A stretch of 64,000 nt of DNA from CANKJK01 sp040081715 (lineage in GTDB: Bacteria; Acidobacteriota; Vicinamibacteria; Vicinamibacterales; UBA2999), in the NCBI GenBank assembly GCA_040081715.1, contig JBEBFY010000014.1, positions 36,029-100,028 on the forward strand, in the 5' to 3' direction. The translations under genes were made by a program, and so were the position numbers. This document shows, piece by piece, positions 57,876 to 64,000 of this stretch. The notes under the pieces are model-generated. The model was not told where the DNA came from, ran no database searches, and saw nothing but the letters and a program-made list of their open reading frames with translations. Every line of letters begins with the position of its first letter. Within the stretch, counting starts at the first letter, position 1.

Positions 57876-59102
57876 TTGACTTCATTCGTCGTCCACTACC
57901 AGGAAATCGCTCTGAAGGGGAAGAACCGCCCCTGGTTCCTCAAGCGCCTTGTGAGGAACCTCCGGCGGGCCGTCGCTGACCTCGACGTCAAGGAGGTCAA
58001 GACCGTGATGGGCCGCATCGAGGTGGTGCTGGGCCCAACGGTGGACCCGGCCGCGGTGGGCGAGCGCATCCGGACGGTGTTCGGCATCGCCAACTACTCC
58101 TACGCCGGCCGTGCACCGCAGGATCTGGACGCCATCACCGCCGCCATCCTCCGCGACTTCGGCGACCGGCCGTGCGCCAGCTTCAGGGTGTCGGCCAAGC
58201 GCGCGGACAAACGGTTCCCGATGCTCTCGCCGGAGATTGAGCGCGAAATCGGGGGCCGCATCCACGAGGCGCGGGGCTGGAAGGTGGATCTGACACACCC
58301 GGAACTGACGATCCACGTCCAGATGCTCACCCACGACGCGTTCTATTACTTCGGCAAGGAGCGCGGGTCTGGCGGGTTGCCCACGGGGACGGCCGGGCGG
58401 GTGACGTGTCTGCTTTCGGGCGGCATCGATTCGCCCGTGGCGGCGTGGCGGATGATGAAGCGCGGGTGCGACGTCACCTTCGTCCACTTCCACAGCTACC
58501 CGATCCTCTCGCGGGCCTCGCAGGAGAAGGCACGGCAGCTCGTCGAACTACTCACGCGCTACCAGCAGAAATCCCGGCTGTACCTGGTGCCCTTCGGCGA
58601 CATCCAGCAGCAGGCGCTGCTGACGGTGCCGGGTCCGATGCGCATAGTGGTGTACCGGCGGCTGATGTTGCGGATAGCGGAGAGGATTGCCCGCTCGCGC
58701 CGGGCGCAGGCCCTCATCACCGGTGATGCCGTGGGGCAGGTGGCGTCTCAGACGCTCGAGAACCTGGCCGTGGTCGGGAGTGTCGCCACGCTGCCGCTCT
58801 TCCGCCCGCTCATCGGGATGGACAAGGAAGAGATCATGGACGAGGCCCGCCGCCTCGGCACCTACCCCATCTCGATCATCCCGGACCAGGACTGCTGCAC
58901 GCTCTTCACACCCAGGAACCCGCAGACCAAGGCCAAGCTGCACGAGATCGAGCGGGCGGAAGCGCTCCTGCCCATTGATGATCTGGTGGCAAAGGCCGTG
59001 GCCGAGGCTGAAGTAGCCGAGTTCGAGTTTCCGATGGTGACGCGGAAGGCCAAGCCGCACGCAACGGAGCCGGAGAGCGCCGCCGCCCCCAGACACGCCT
59101 AG
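57876..59102 (+). CDS. thiI: tRNA uracil 4-sulfurtransferase
   Basis: The 408-residue protein has an N-terminal ferredoxin-like/THUMP region (about 1-165, EIALKGKNRPWFLKRLVRNL) and a PP-loop adenylation domain with CLLSGGIDSPVAAWRMM and a later DQDCCTLFTPRNP, which includes the Cys of the persulfide relay. It lacks the C-terminal rhodanese domain of the E. coli enzyme, as in many bacteria, so a separate sulfur donor is needed. It makes 4-thiouridine in tRNA and may support thiamin synthesis. The start is TTG at 57876. Confidence 0.92.
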   Translation: MTSFVVHYQEIALKGKNRPWFLKRLVRNLRRAVADLDVKEVKTVMGRIEVVLGPTVDPAAVGERIRTVFGIANYSYAGRAPQDLDAITAAILRDFGDRPCASFRVSAKRADKRFPMLSPEIEREIGGRIHEARGWKVDLTHPELTIHVQMLTHDAFYYFGKERGSGGLPTGTAGRVTCLLSGGIDSPVAAWRMMKRGCDVTFVHFHSYPILSRASQEKARQLVELLTRYQQKSRLYLVPFGDIQQQALLTVPGPMRIVVYRRLMLRIAERIARSRRAQALITGDAVGQVASQTLENLAVVGSVATLPLFRPLIGMDKEEIMDEARRLGTYPISIIPDQDCCTLFTPRNPQTKAKLHEIERAEALLPIDDLVAKAVAEAEVAEFEFPMVTRKAKPHATEPESAAAPRHA

Positions 59103-59181
59103 TTCCTTCGGTACACGGTGAGCCTGCGCACCTGATCGCGCCCGTTGCGCCGCTCATGGTCGTGGGCACGGCATCGAGCAC

Positions 59182-59198
59182 AGTGACCCCCGGTCACT
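59182..59198. other. Small perfect stem-loop after thiI
   Basis: AGTGACC-CCC-GGTCACT forms a 7-bp stem with a 3-nt loop, 80 bp after the thiI stop and 87 bp before the next gene. There is no T tract. It could be an operator for the downstream gene or part of a terminator. The rest of the 182-bp gap shows nothing recognisable. Confidence 0.35.
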
Positions 59199-59284
59199 AA
59201 GCCAGACGGCTACTGAAGACGGGGGACGTCGCCCGCGGTACCTACACCCGCGTGAACCGCGCTACCAAAAGAGGGAGAGACGAA

Positions 59285-59698
59285 GTGGGTTTATTTGACA
59301 GCGTGACACAGCTTGCCGGGATGTCTGGTGGTGCGCCTTCCGGGAATGCGGCACTCTTGCAGGGGGTCATGGGCTTGCTCAGCTCCGGCGGGTCTGGTGG
59401 AGGGTTGGAGGGCATCGTTCAGGGCTTCGTCAAGAGCGGGCTCGGCGACCTGGCGTCGTCCTGGGTGGGCAAGGGTGCGAATCTGCCCATCTCCACCGAG
59501 CAGCTCCAGAAAGGGCTGGGCGCGGGACACATCTCGCAACTCGCGGCATCGGCTGGTTTGAGCGAGGCCGCTGTAGCCAGCGCCCTTGCGACTCTCCTGC
59601 CAACGGTCATCGACAAGCTCACTCCAGACGGTGCCGTGCCCGAGGCGGGACAGCTGCAAGGGCTCATGTCGTCAGTGAAGGGCCTGTTCGGAGGCTGA
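59285..59698 (+). CDS. YidB-like (DUF937) protein
   Basis: The 137-residue protein starts MGLFDSVTQLAGMSGG and has a Gly/Ser-rich middle. It carries LASSWVGKGANLPISTEQLQ and LAASAGLSEAAVASALATLL, typical of YidB/DUF937 proteins. The function of the family is unknown. The GTG at 59285 is preferred over the open frame from 59252 because AGAGGGAGAGACGAA lies directly upstream and homology begins there. Confidence 0.85.
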   Translation: MGLFDSVTQLAGMSGGAPSGNAALLQGVMGLLSSGGSGGGLEGIVQGFVKSGLGDLASSWVGKGANLPISTEQLQKGLGAGHISQLAASAGLSEAAVASALATLLPTVIDKLTPDGAVPEAGQLQGLMSSVKGLFGG

Positions 59699-60017
59699 GT
59701 CCCTGGCCGTCTTGCCACCGCAACGGTTTGGGATCGTCCGCTTGGAATAGGAGCAGGCGATGCGATGGCAGGGCGGACGACGAAGCGAGGAAGTTGAAGA
59801 TCGACGGGGTGGGCGTCAACGTATCGCCGGCGTCGGGGCCGGCGGAGGGCTGGCAGTCTTCCGCGCGGACGGGCAGACGCTGTGGAGCCGCGCGCAATGA
59901 CCGCACCCAGACTGCGACCGGTGTTCGTCATCGGCGTTCGGGAGAGTCAGCGGTGCTGATGTGACGGGCGGCGCGCCGCATCTGGTACCAGGACGCGTGC
60001 CGCTCACGTCACGCCGC
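59699..60017. other. Intergenic stretch without recognisable gene
   Basis: Short open frames are present on both strands, but none has a start signal, recognisable motif or coding-like composition. The only signal seen is the TACAAT at its right edge, described with the following gene. Confidence 0.5.
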
Positions 60018-60023
60018 TACAAT
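60018..60023 (+). promoter_or_regulatory. -10 element (TACAAT) six bases before the small protein/nucleotidyltransferase pair
   Basis: TACAAT is followed by GGCCGT and then GTG at 60030. No ribosome binding site is present, so a leaderless mRNA is predicted for the two-gene unit. Confidence 0.5.
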
Positions 60024-60029
60024 GGCCGT

Positions 60030-60284
60030 GTGAGCAGACCGTCAGCGCTGGACGGGTGGACACCTGAGCAACTGGCCCTGGGCCGCCGCTGGGTGCGCGC
60101 GTGGAAGTCCGCCGCCCCCGCCCTTGAAGCCATTCGCCGGGATGAACTGCGGCGGCTCGATGCGTACGCGGCCATTCAGTTGCTCTGCGGTCCTGCGGAC
60201 TATCATGCGGAACCGCGCGCGCCTAAGCCAACCTCCGGCCTGGTGGAACAGCAGCGGATCTTCAGCCGGGCTCGCCGCGTGTGA
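60030..60284 (+). CDS. Small helical protein coupled to a nucleotidyltransferase (candidate antitoxin)
   Basis: The 84-residue protein is rich in Arg, Ala and Trp (LDGWTPEQLALGRRWVRAWK, RRDELRRLDAYAAIQLLCGP) and ends GLVEQQRIFSRARRV. It is not a known DNA-binding antitoxin type as far as I can see. Its stop codon overlaps the GTG of the downstream nucleotidyltransferase (GTGA), the arrangement of toxin-antitoxin pairs. A -10 hexamer sits 6 nt upstream of its GTG. Confidence 0.65.
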   Translation: MSRPSALDGWTPEQLALGRRWVRAWKSAAPALEAIRRDELRRLDAYAAIQLLCGPADYHAEPRAPKPTSGLVEQQRIFSRARRV

Positions 60285-60847
60285 CCGAAGTCATCAAGGC
60301 CGCTGCGGACTTGCAGGCCTTCTGCGATGCGCAGGCGTGGCAGTCCTGTTTCATCGGCGGGCTCTCCGTACAGCGGTGGGGCGAGCCGCGCGAGACGATT
60401 GACGCCGACCTGACGCTGCTGACTGGCTTTGGCGACGAGGACCGGTTCATCGCGGCGCTGGCGGCGCGGTTCGAGCCTCGAATCGACCAGGCGGCGGCCT
60501 TTGCCAAGGCCAATCGTGTTCTGCTCCTCAAAGCGCCATCCGGTGTGGGGCTGGACGTTGCGCTCGGGGGGCTGCCGTTTGAGGCGAGCGTGGTGGCGCG
60601 AGCCACTCCCTTTTCATTCCCGCTCGACGTCACGCTCCGGACGTGCTCGGCCGAGGATCTCCTCGTGCTCAAAGCCTTCGCGGATCGGCCCAAGGATTGG
60701 GTCGACATCGAAGGGGTGCTACTCAGGCAGCAGGGCCGGATCGACTGGGCCTACGTCCGCGCGCAGCTCGCGCCGCTTGCGGAGTTGAAGGACGCGCCAG
60801 AGGTCCTCCAGCAACTGGAGCGCCGCCGAATGGCCCTGGAGGGCTAA
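60281..60847 (+). CDS. Nucleotidyltransferase-fold protein, AbiEii-like (candidate toxin)
   Basis: The 188-residue protein has the nucleotidyltransferase-like start CFIGGLSVQRWGEPRETIDA followed by DLTLL, which gives the DxD-type acidic pair. A further acidic site is LDVALGGLPFE, and the AbiEii-type segment CSAEDLLVLKAFADRPKDWV follows. AbiEii-type toxins block growth by nucleotide transfer, often onto tRNA. Whether this is a toxin or a housekeeping transferase is unknown. Coupled translation with the small upstream gene supports a two-component module. Confidence 0.75.
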   Translation: MTEVIKAAADLQAFCDAQAWQSCFIGGLSVQRWGEPRETIDADLTLLTGFGDEDRFIAALAARFEPRIDQAAAFAKANRVLLLKAPSGVGLDVALGGLPFEASVVARATPFSFPLDVTLRTCSAEDLLVLKAFADRPKDWVDIEGVLLRQQGRIDWAYVRAQLAPLAELKDAPEVLQQLERRRMALEG

Positions 60848-60892
60848 TTCCATCGAACGGCGCGACCCGGTGATACGATCTGCGGCTGCGAG

Positions 60893-61963
60893 GTGACCGT
60901 GGCCACAGCCAGTTCTATTGATATTGAATCGCTTCTCGGATCCGACGCCAGTCTTCTCACCCATCAGTCCAAGACCATTCCGGCCAGCCAGCTCCATCTG
61001 CCCGGTCCCGATTTCGTCGAGCGCATCTTTGCCGCGTCCGACCGTTCCCCACGCGTCATGGGGAGCCTTCAGAGCCTCTTTGACCACGGGCGGCTCGGCG
61101 GATCGGGCTATGTCTCGATTCTTCCGGTGGACCAGGGCATCGAGCACTCCGCGGGTGCATCGTTTGCGCCGAACCCGGCGTACTTCGACCCCGAGAACAT
61201 CGTGAAGCTGGCCCTCGAGGGCGGCTGCAACGCCGTGGCCTCAACGCTTGGCGTCCTCGGCTCGGTGGCGCGGCGCTACGCGCACCGCATCCCCTTCATC
61301 GTTAAGTTCAACCACAACGAATTCCTCTCCTACCCGAATGCGTTCGACCAGATCCGCTTCGCTTCCATCAAGCAGGCGTTCGACATGGGCGCGCAGGGTG
61401 TGGGCGCGACGATCTACTTCGGGTCGGAAGAGTCCAAGCGCCAGTTGCAGGAAGTGACCACCATGTTCCAGCAGGCGCACGAGCTGGGCCTGTTCACGGT
61501 GCTGTGGTGCTACCTCAGGAACCCGGCCTTCAAGACGAAGGAGCTGGACTACCACGTGGCGGCGGATCTGACGGGACAGGCCAATCACCTGGGTGTGACA
61601 ATCGAGGCCGACATCATCAAGCAGAAGCTGCCGGAGAACAATGGCGGGTTCACTGCGGTCAACTTCGGCAAGACGCACAAGAAGGTCTACTCGGAGCTCT
61701 CCTCGGATCACCCGATTGATCTCACGCGGTATCAGTTGGCCAACTGCTACATGGGCCGCGCGGGCCTCATCAACTCCGGCGGTGCGTCATCCGGTGAGAG
61801 CGACCTGAAGGAAGCCGTGCGCACGGCGGTCATCAACAAGCGCGCGGGTGGCACGGGTCTCATCTCGGGCCGCAAGGCGTTCCAGCGTCCGATGGCGGAA
61901 GGCGTGGGCATCCTGAACGCGATTCAGGACGTGTACCTGTCGAAGAAGGTCACCATCGCGTAG
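60893..61963 (+). CDS. fbaB: Class I fructose-bisphosphate aldolase (DhnA/FbaB type)
   Basis: The 356-residue protein matches the archaeal-type class I aldolase. It has SILPVDQGIEHSAGASFAPN, ALEGGCNAVASTLGVLG, PFIVKFNHNEFLSYPN, GAQGVGATIYFGSE and a C-terminal LINSGGASSGESDLKEAVRT phosphate-binding loop. It splits fructose 1,6-bisphosphate by Schiff base chemistry. The GTG at 60893 is used; a second GTG two codons later is possible. TACGAT lies at 60874-60879. No class II aldolase is in the window. Confidence 0.93.
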   Translation: MTVATASSIDIESLLGSDASLLTHQSKTIPASQLHLPGPDFVERIFAASDRSPRVMGSLQSLFDHGRLGGSGYVSILPVDQGIEHSAGASFAPNPAYFDPENIVKLALEGGCNAVASTLGVLGSVARRYAHRIPFIVKFNHNEFLSYPNAFDQIRFASIKQAFDMGAQGVGATIYFGSEESKRQLQEVTTMFQQAHELGLFTVLWCYLRNPAFKTKELDYHVAADLTGQANHLGVTIEADIIKQKLPENNGGFTAVNFGKTHKKVYSELSSDHPIDLTRYQLANCYMGRAGLINSGGASSGESDLKEAVRTAVINKRAGGTGLISGRKAFQRPMAEGVGILNAIQDVYLSKKVTIA

Positions 61964-62038
61964 CCATCTCGAAAGGCCGTCATCAAGCCGCGGCTGCATC
62001 ACTGGGCGCTCGCGCTCCCTCGCGAGTCTCCCGACGCT

Positions 62039-62078
62039 ACGGAAGGCCCGTGATGCGCCCGTGGCCCTGACACAGCGC
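62039..62078 (+). repeat. Left inverted repeat of the IS91-type element
   Basis: The arm starts ACGGAAGGCCCGTGATGCGC and ends CCCTGACACAGCGC. It is the inverted counterpart of the right arm, with three mismatches and one gap. Confidence 0.7.
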
Positions 62079-62226
62079 GTGCCAGCGCGGGGCCCGTTGG
62101 CATGAATGGTCGACGCCGTCGGCCGCTCCGTACGCAGAATCTGCCCGTTCGCTGAGCGTCGAACGCGAATGGCCATGCTCATCAACGGGATCCCCTCGGG
62201 GCACGCCCCGTGCCTCAGGCGATGGG

Positions 62227-63699
62227 ATGGCACGACCGTCGGTCGAGTACATCCCGCGCGACCCTGGTGGAAGCGTGCTCTACCACGTGGTGCGCGACCA
62301 CTTCGAGACGTTCCGGGCAGAGGCCGTCCATCTCCGCGATGGTGAGGGCCTGCCGCGCTTTGTCGAAAAAGAGTTCGAGGCGTTCCTCCGGTGCGGGTGG
62401 CTGGCCGGGGGATTCGCCCGGTTCCGGTGCGGCGACTGCGGCACGGATCGACTGGTCGCATTTTCTTGCAAGGGGAGAGGCTTCTGCGGGAGCTGCGGCG
62501 GTCGGCGGATGACCGAGCGGGCTGCCCACCTGGTGGACCACGTGTTTCCGGATGCCCCCGTCCGGCAGTGGGTCTTGAGCCTGCCCCCGAGGATTCGCTA
62601 CCTGTTGGCGTGGCGCCACGACGTGTGCAAAGCCGCCGTCCGTGTGTTGCTGCGCGAGGTGAACCGCCACCTGCGAGACCGCGCGCGTGCCTGCGGTCTC
62701 GCGGATCCGCGCGGGGGCGCCGTTGCGATCGTGCAGCGATTCGGGGGCGCCCTCAATCTGAACGTCCACATCCACGCGCTCGTGCTCGACGGCGTGTTCG
62801 CCCGCGCGGCCGACGGACGCTTGGCGTTCCACGCGGCGACGCGAATCACGGACGCCGATGTGGCGGACGTGCTCGCCGCGATCCAGGCGGGCGTGATGCG
62901 CCTGCTTGGACGACGGGGCCTCGGCCAGGACGGCGATGGCGATCGGTCGGACACCTTCGCCGAGGCGACGCCCGTGCTGGCCGGGCTCGCGGCGGCCTCA
63001 GCTCAGGGCGTGGTCGCCCTTGGCCCAAAACCGGGCACGCGCCCCGTACGCCGCGGCGCGACGTCGGAGGGCCCGGCCGAGCGGCGGCTTGGCGCCTGTC
63101 ATGCCCGGTGGGAGGGCTTCGATCTGCACGCCGGTCTGCTCGTGCCCGCCGGCGACCGCGACCGGCTTGAGCGCGTGTGTCGCTACACACTGCGTCCACC
63201 GGTGGCGGACGAGCGCCTCCACGTCGGGGCCGACGGTCAGGTCGTGCTGCAGCTGCGCCATCCGTGGGCGGATGGCACGACGGCCCTTGTCTTCGAGCCG
63301 ACCGTGTGCCTGGAGCGTCTGGCGGTGCTCGTGCCGCGACCCCGGATCAACCTGGTGCTGTATCACGGCGTGTTGGCGCCGCGGGCCGCGTGGCGCGCCG
63401 AGGTGGTGCGTCGCCAGGCACCGGTCGTCTCGGCGGTGGCCAGCCCCGCTGCGCCAACACCGGCGCCTGAGCCAGCGTCACCCGACCACGGATCGGGCTC
63501 GCGGTGGGCCAACCTGATGCGCCGGGCATTCGGTTTCGACGTGTTGGCCTGCCCCCGCTGCGGCGGGCGGCTTCGACTGATCGCGCTCCTCGATGCGTCG
63601 GCCGTGACCCAGCGCATCTTGCGCCACTTGGGCCTCCCCGCCGAGGTGCCCGAGGCGCGGCCTGCCCGCGCGCCACCCCTGGGGGACTACGCGGCGTAG
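62227..63699 (+). CDS. IS91 family transposase (HUH/Y2-type)
   Basis: The 490-residue protein has an N-terminal zinc-ribbon domain (FRCGDCGTDRLVAFSCKGRG, then FCGSCGGRRM), the HUH motif in LNVHIHALVLDGVF, and a C-terminal region with the candidate catalytic Tyr in LVLYHGVLAPRAAW. A second C-terminal zinc motif is FDVLACPRCGGRLRLIALL. The layout matches IS91/ISCR rolling-circle transposases, which move single-stranded DNA and can carry adjacent genes. The gene is full length without stops, so the element may be active. Confidence 0.92.
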   Translation: MARPSVEYIPRDPGGSVLYHVVRDHFETFRAEAVHLRDGEGLPRFVEKEFEAFLRCGWLAGGFARFRCGDCGTDRLVAFSCKGRGFCGSCGGRRMTERAAHLVDHVFPDAPVRQWVLSLPPRIRYLLAWRHDVCKAAVRVLLREVNRHLRDRARACGLADPRGGAVAIVQRFGGALNLNVHIHALVLDGVFARAADGRLAFHAATRITDADVADVLAAIQAGVMRLLGRRGLGQDGDGDRSDTFAEATPVLAGLAAASAQGVVALGPKPGTRPVRRGATSEGPAERRLGACHARWEGFDLHAGLLVPAGDRDRLERVCRYTLRPPVADERLHVGADGQVVLQLRHPWADGTTALVFEPTVCLERLAVLVPRPRINLVLYHGVLAPRAAWRAEVVRRQAPVVSAVASPAAPTPAPEPASPDHGSGSRWANLMRRAFGFDVLACPRCGGRLRLIALLDASAVTQRILRHLGLPAEVPEARPARAPPLGDYAA

Positions 63700-63735
63700 C
63701 CATCCGCCCCACACCCCACGGTCAGCCCAGTCCAT

Positions 63736-63751
63736 CACGGGGGCCCCCGTG
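63736..63751. other. Perfect 16-bp palindrome after the transposase gene
   Basis: CACGGGGGCCCCCGTG is fully self-complementary and lies 36 bp after the transposase stop codon, inside the element. It may be a terminator or a hairpin used at one end in rolling-circle transposition. A second small hairpin (GGGGTGTACCCC, 63849-63860) lies just inside the right inverted repeat. Confidence 0.5.
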
Positions 63752-63868
63752 AAGCCGGAGGTCTACTTTTGACACGATACGCGGCCCTCGCGACGGCCGT
63801 CTCAGGCGCTCGATTGCACCATGATCCTGCCGGCCTGCGAGTGCGCGAGGGGTGTACCCCACTAATCT

Positions 63869-63909
63869 GCGCTGTGTCAGGGCCGAGGGGCGCATAACGG
63901 CCCTTCCGT
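63869..63909 (-). repeat. Right inverted repeat of the IS91-type element
   Basis: The arm begins GCGCTGTGTCAGGGCC and ends CCCTTCCGT, mirroring the left arm. The remaining 91 bp to the window end hold no recognisable feature. Confidence 0.7.
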
Positions 63910-64000
63910 TGATATGGCTGTCAGTTGTCAAGTGGGCACACGCGTCCCTGCCACACGTTCTTCTGTGATCGTCGAACCCGAGTCGTCCCGATCCGACGAG

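Larger units (their letters stand above)
62039..63909 (+). mobile_element. IS91-type element bounded by long inverted repeats
   Basis: The 1871-bp unit contains one intact transposase gene of the HUH (IS91) type. It is bounded by imperfect inverted repeats of about 40 bp (62039-62078 and 63869-63909; 37 of 41 aligned columns match, with one gap). Similarity stops abruptly outside both arms (ACGGAAGG on the left, CCTTCCGT on the right), so these may be the element ends. No target duplication is evident. It is inserted downstream of fbaB. Confidence 0.7.

Noticed and set aside
63910..64000. Possible gene start at the window end
   Set aside because: No open frame with a start signal or recognisable motif is visible in the last 91 bp.

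Overview
The window is about 64 kb of GC-rich, gene-dense bacterial chromosome. It looks like a Gram-negative member of the Acidobacteriota, most likely near the Vicinamibacteria. That placement is an inference from gene content: an Oar-type TonB-dependent receptor with a carboxypeptidase-regulatory domain, secreted cytochrome c proteins fused to beta-propeller or DUF1080 domains, an M28-PDZ peptidase, and outer-membrane and periplasmic enzymes. No 16S or other marker gene is present to confirm it, and no rRNA, tRNA or CRISPR array was found.

Layout. 1-9.2 kb: a decayed ORF, a proline-linker surface protein, a cytochrome c/propeller protein divergent from a large TonB-dependent receptor, and a MATE exporter. 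9.3-11.7 kb: a transposase relic next to an orphan Wzm/Wzt polysaccharide exporter. 11.8-21.5 kb: threonine aldolase divergent from pruA, a long inverted repeat, then an operon sucA-sucB-FKBP isomerase divergent from a HAD phosphatase, and an MltB-type transglycosylase. 21.5-27.3 kb: Smr, queF, HU, then lpdA, a second 2-oxoacid dehydrogenase E2, a Phd/VapC toxin-antitoxin pair and lipB. 27.3-34.7 kb: two overlapping CNNM/CorC-like membrane proteins, an M28 peptidase, a malate-dehydrogenase-like protein without its catalytic residues, PPK2, a degenerate receiver domain, an MBL hydrolase and an FHA protein. 35-38.5 kb: glutathione peroxidase and an ECF sigma factor operon. 38.5-46 kb: a three-domain acyl-activating/ACP/PlsC protein, a YjdI ferredoxin pair, a cytochrome c-DUF1080 protein with an SMP-30-like partner, a tartrate/D-malate dehydrogenase and a second toxin-antitoxin pair. 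46-62 kb: housekeeping genes (solute symporter, atypical pyruvate kinase, P1 peptidase, HIT protein, panC-panD, ygfZ, mutT-mutY, PduO-type cobalamin adenosyltransferase, thiI, a YidB-like protein, a nucleotidyltransferase pair and class I fructose-bisphosphate aldolase). 62-63.9 kb: an IS91-type element bounded by long inverted repeats.

Themes. Lipoate-dependent 2-oxoacid dehydrogenase chemistry is dispersed here (sucA, sucB, lpdA, another E2, lipB), with no second E1. Genes are tightly packed, with repeated 4-nt coupled overlaps and six convergent 3' overlaps. At least seven genes show a -10-like hexamer exactly 6 nt before the start codon with no ribosome binding site, which predicts leaderless mRNAs. 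The best candidates for under-described biology are the coupled small protein/nucleotidyltransferase pair at 60.0-60.8 kb, the IS91-type element with inverted repeats, the 212-bp inverted-repeat element after pruA, the split MutY/Nudix pair, the catalytically altered MDH-like and pyruvate-kinase-like proteins, and the sigma-factor/bactofilin-like operon. Functions are assigned from recognised motifs only; no database search was possible.
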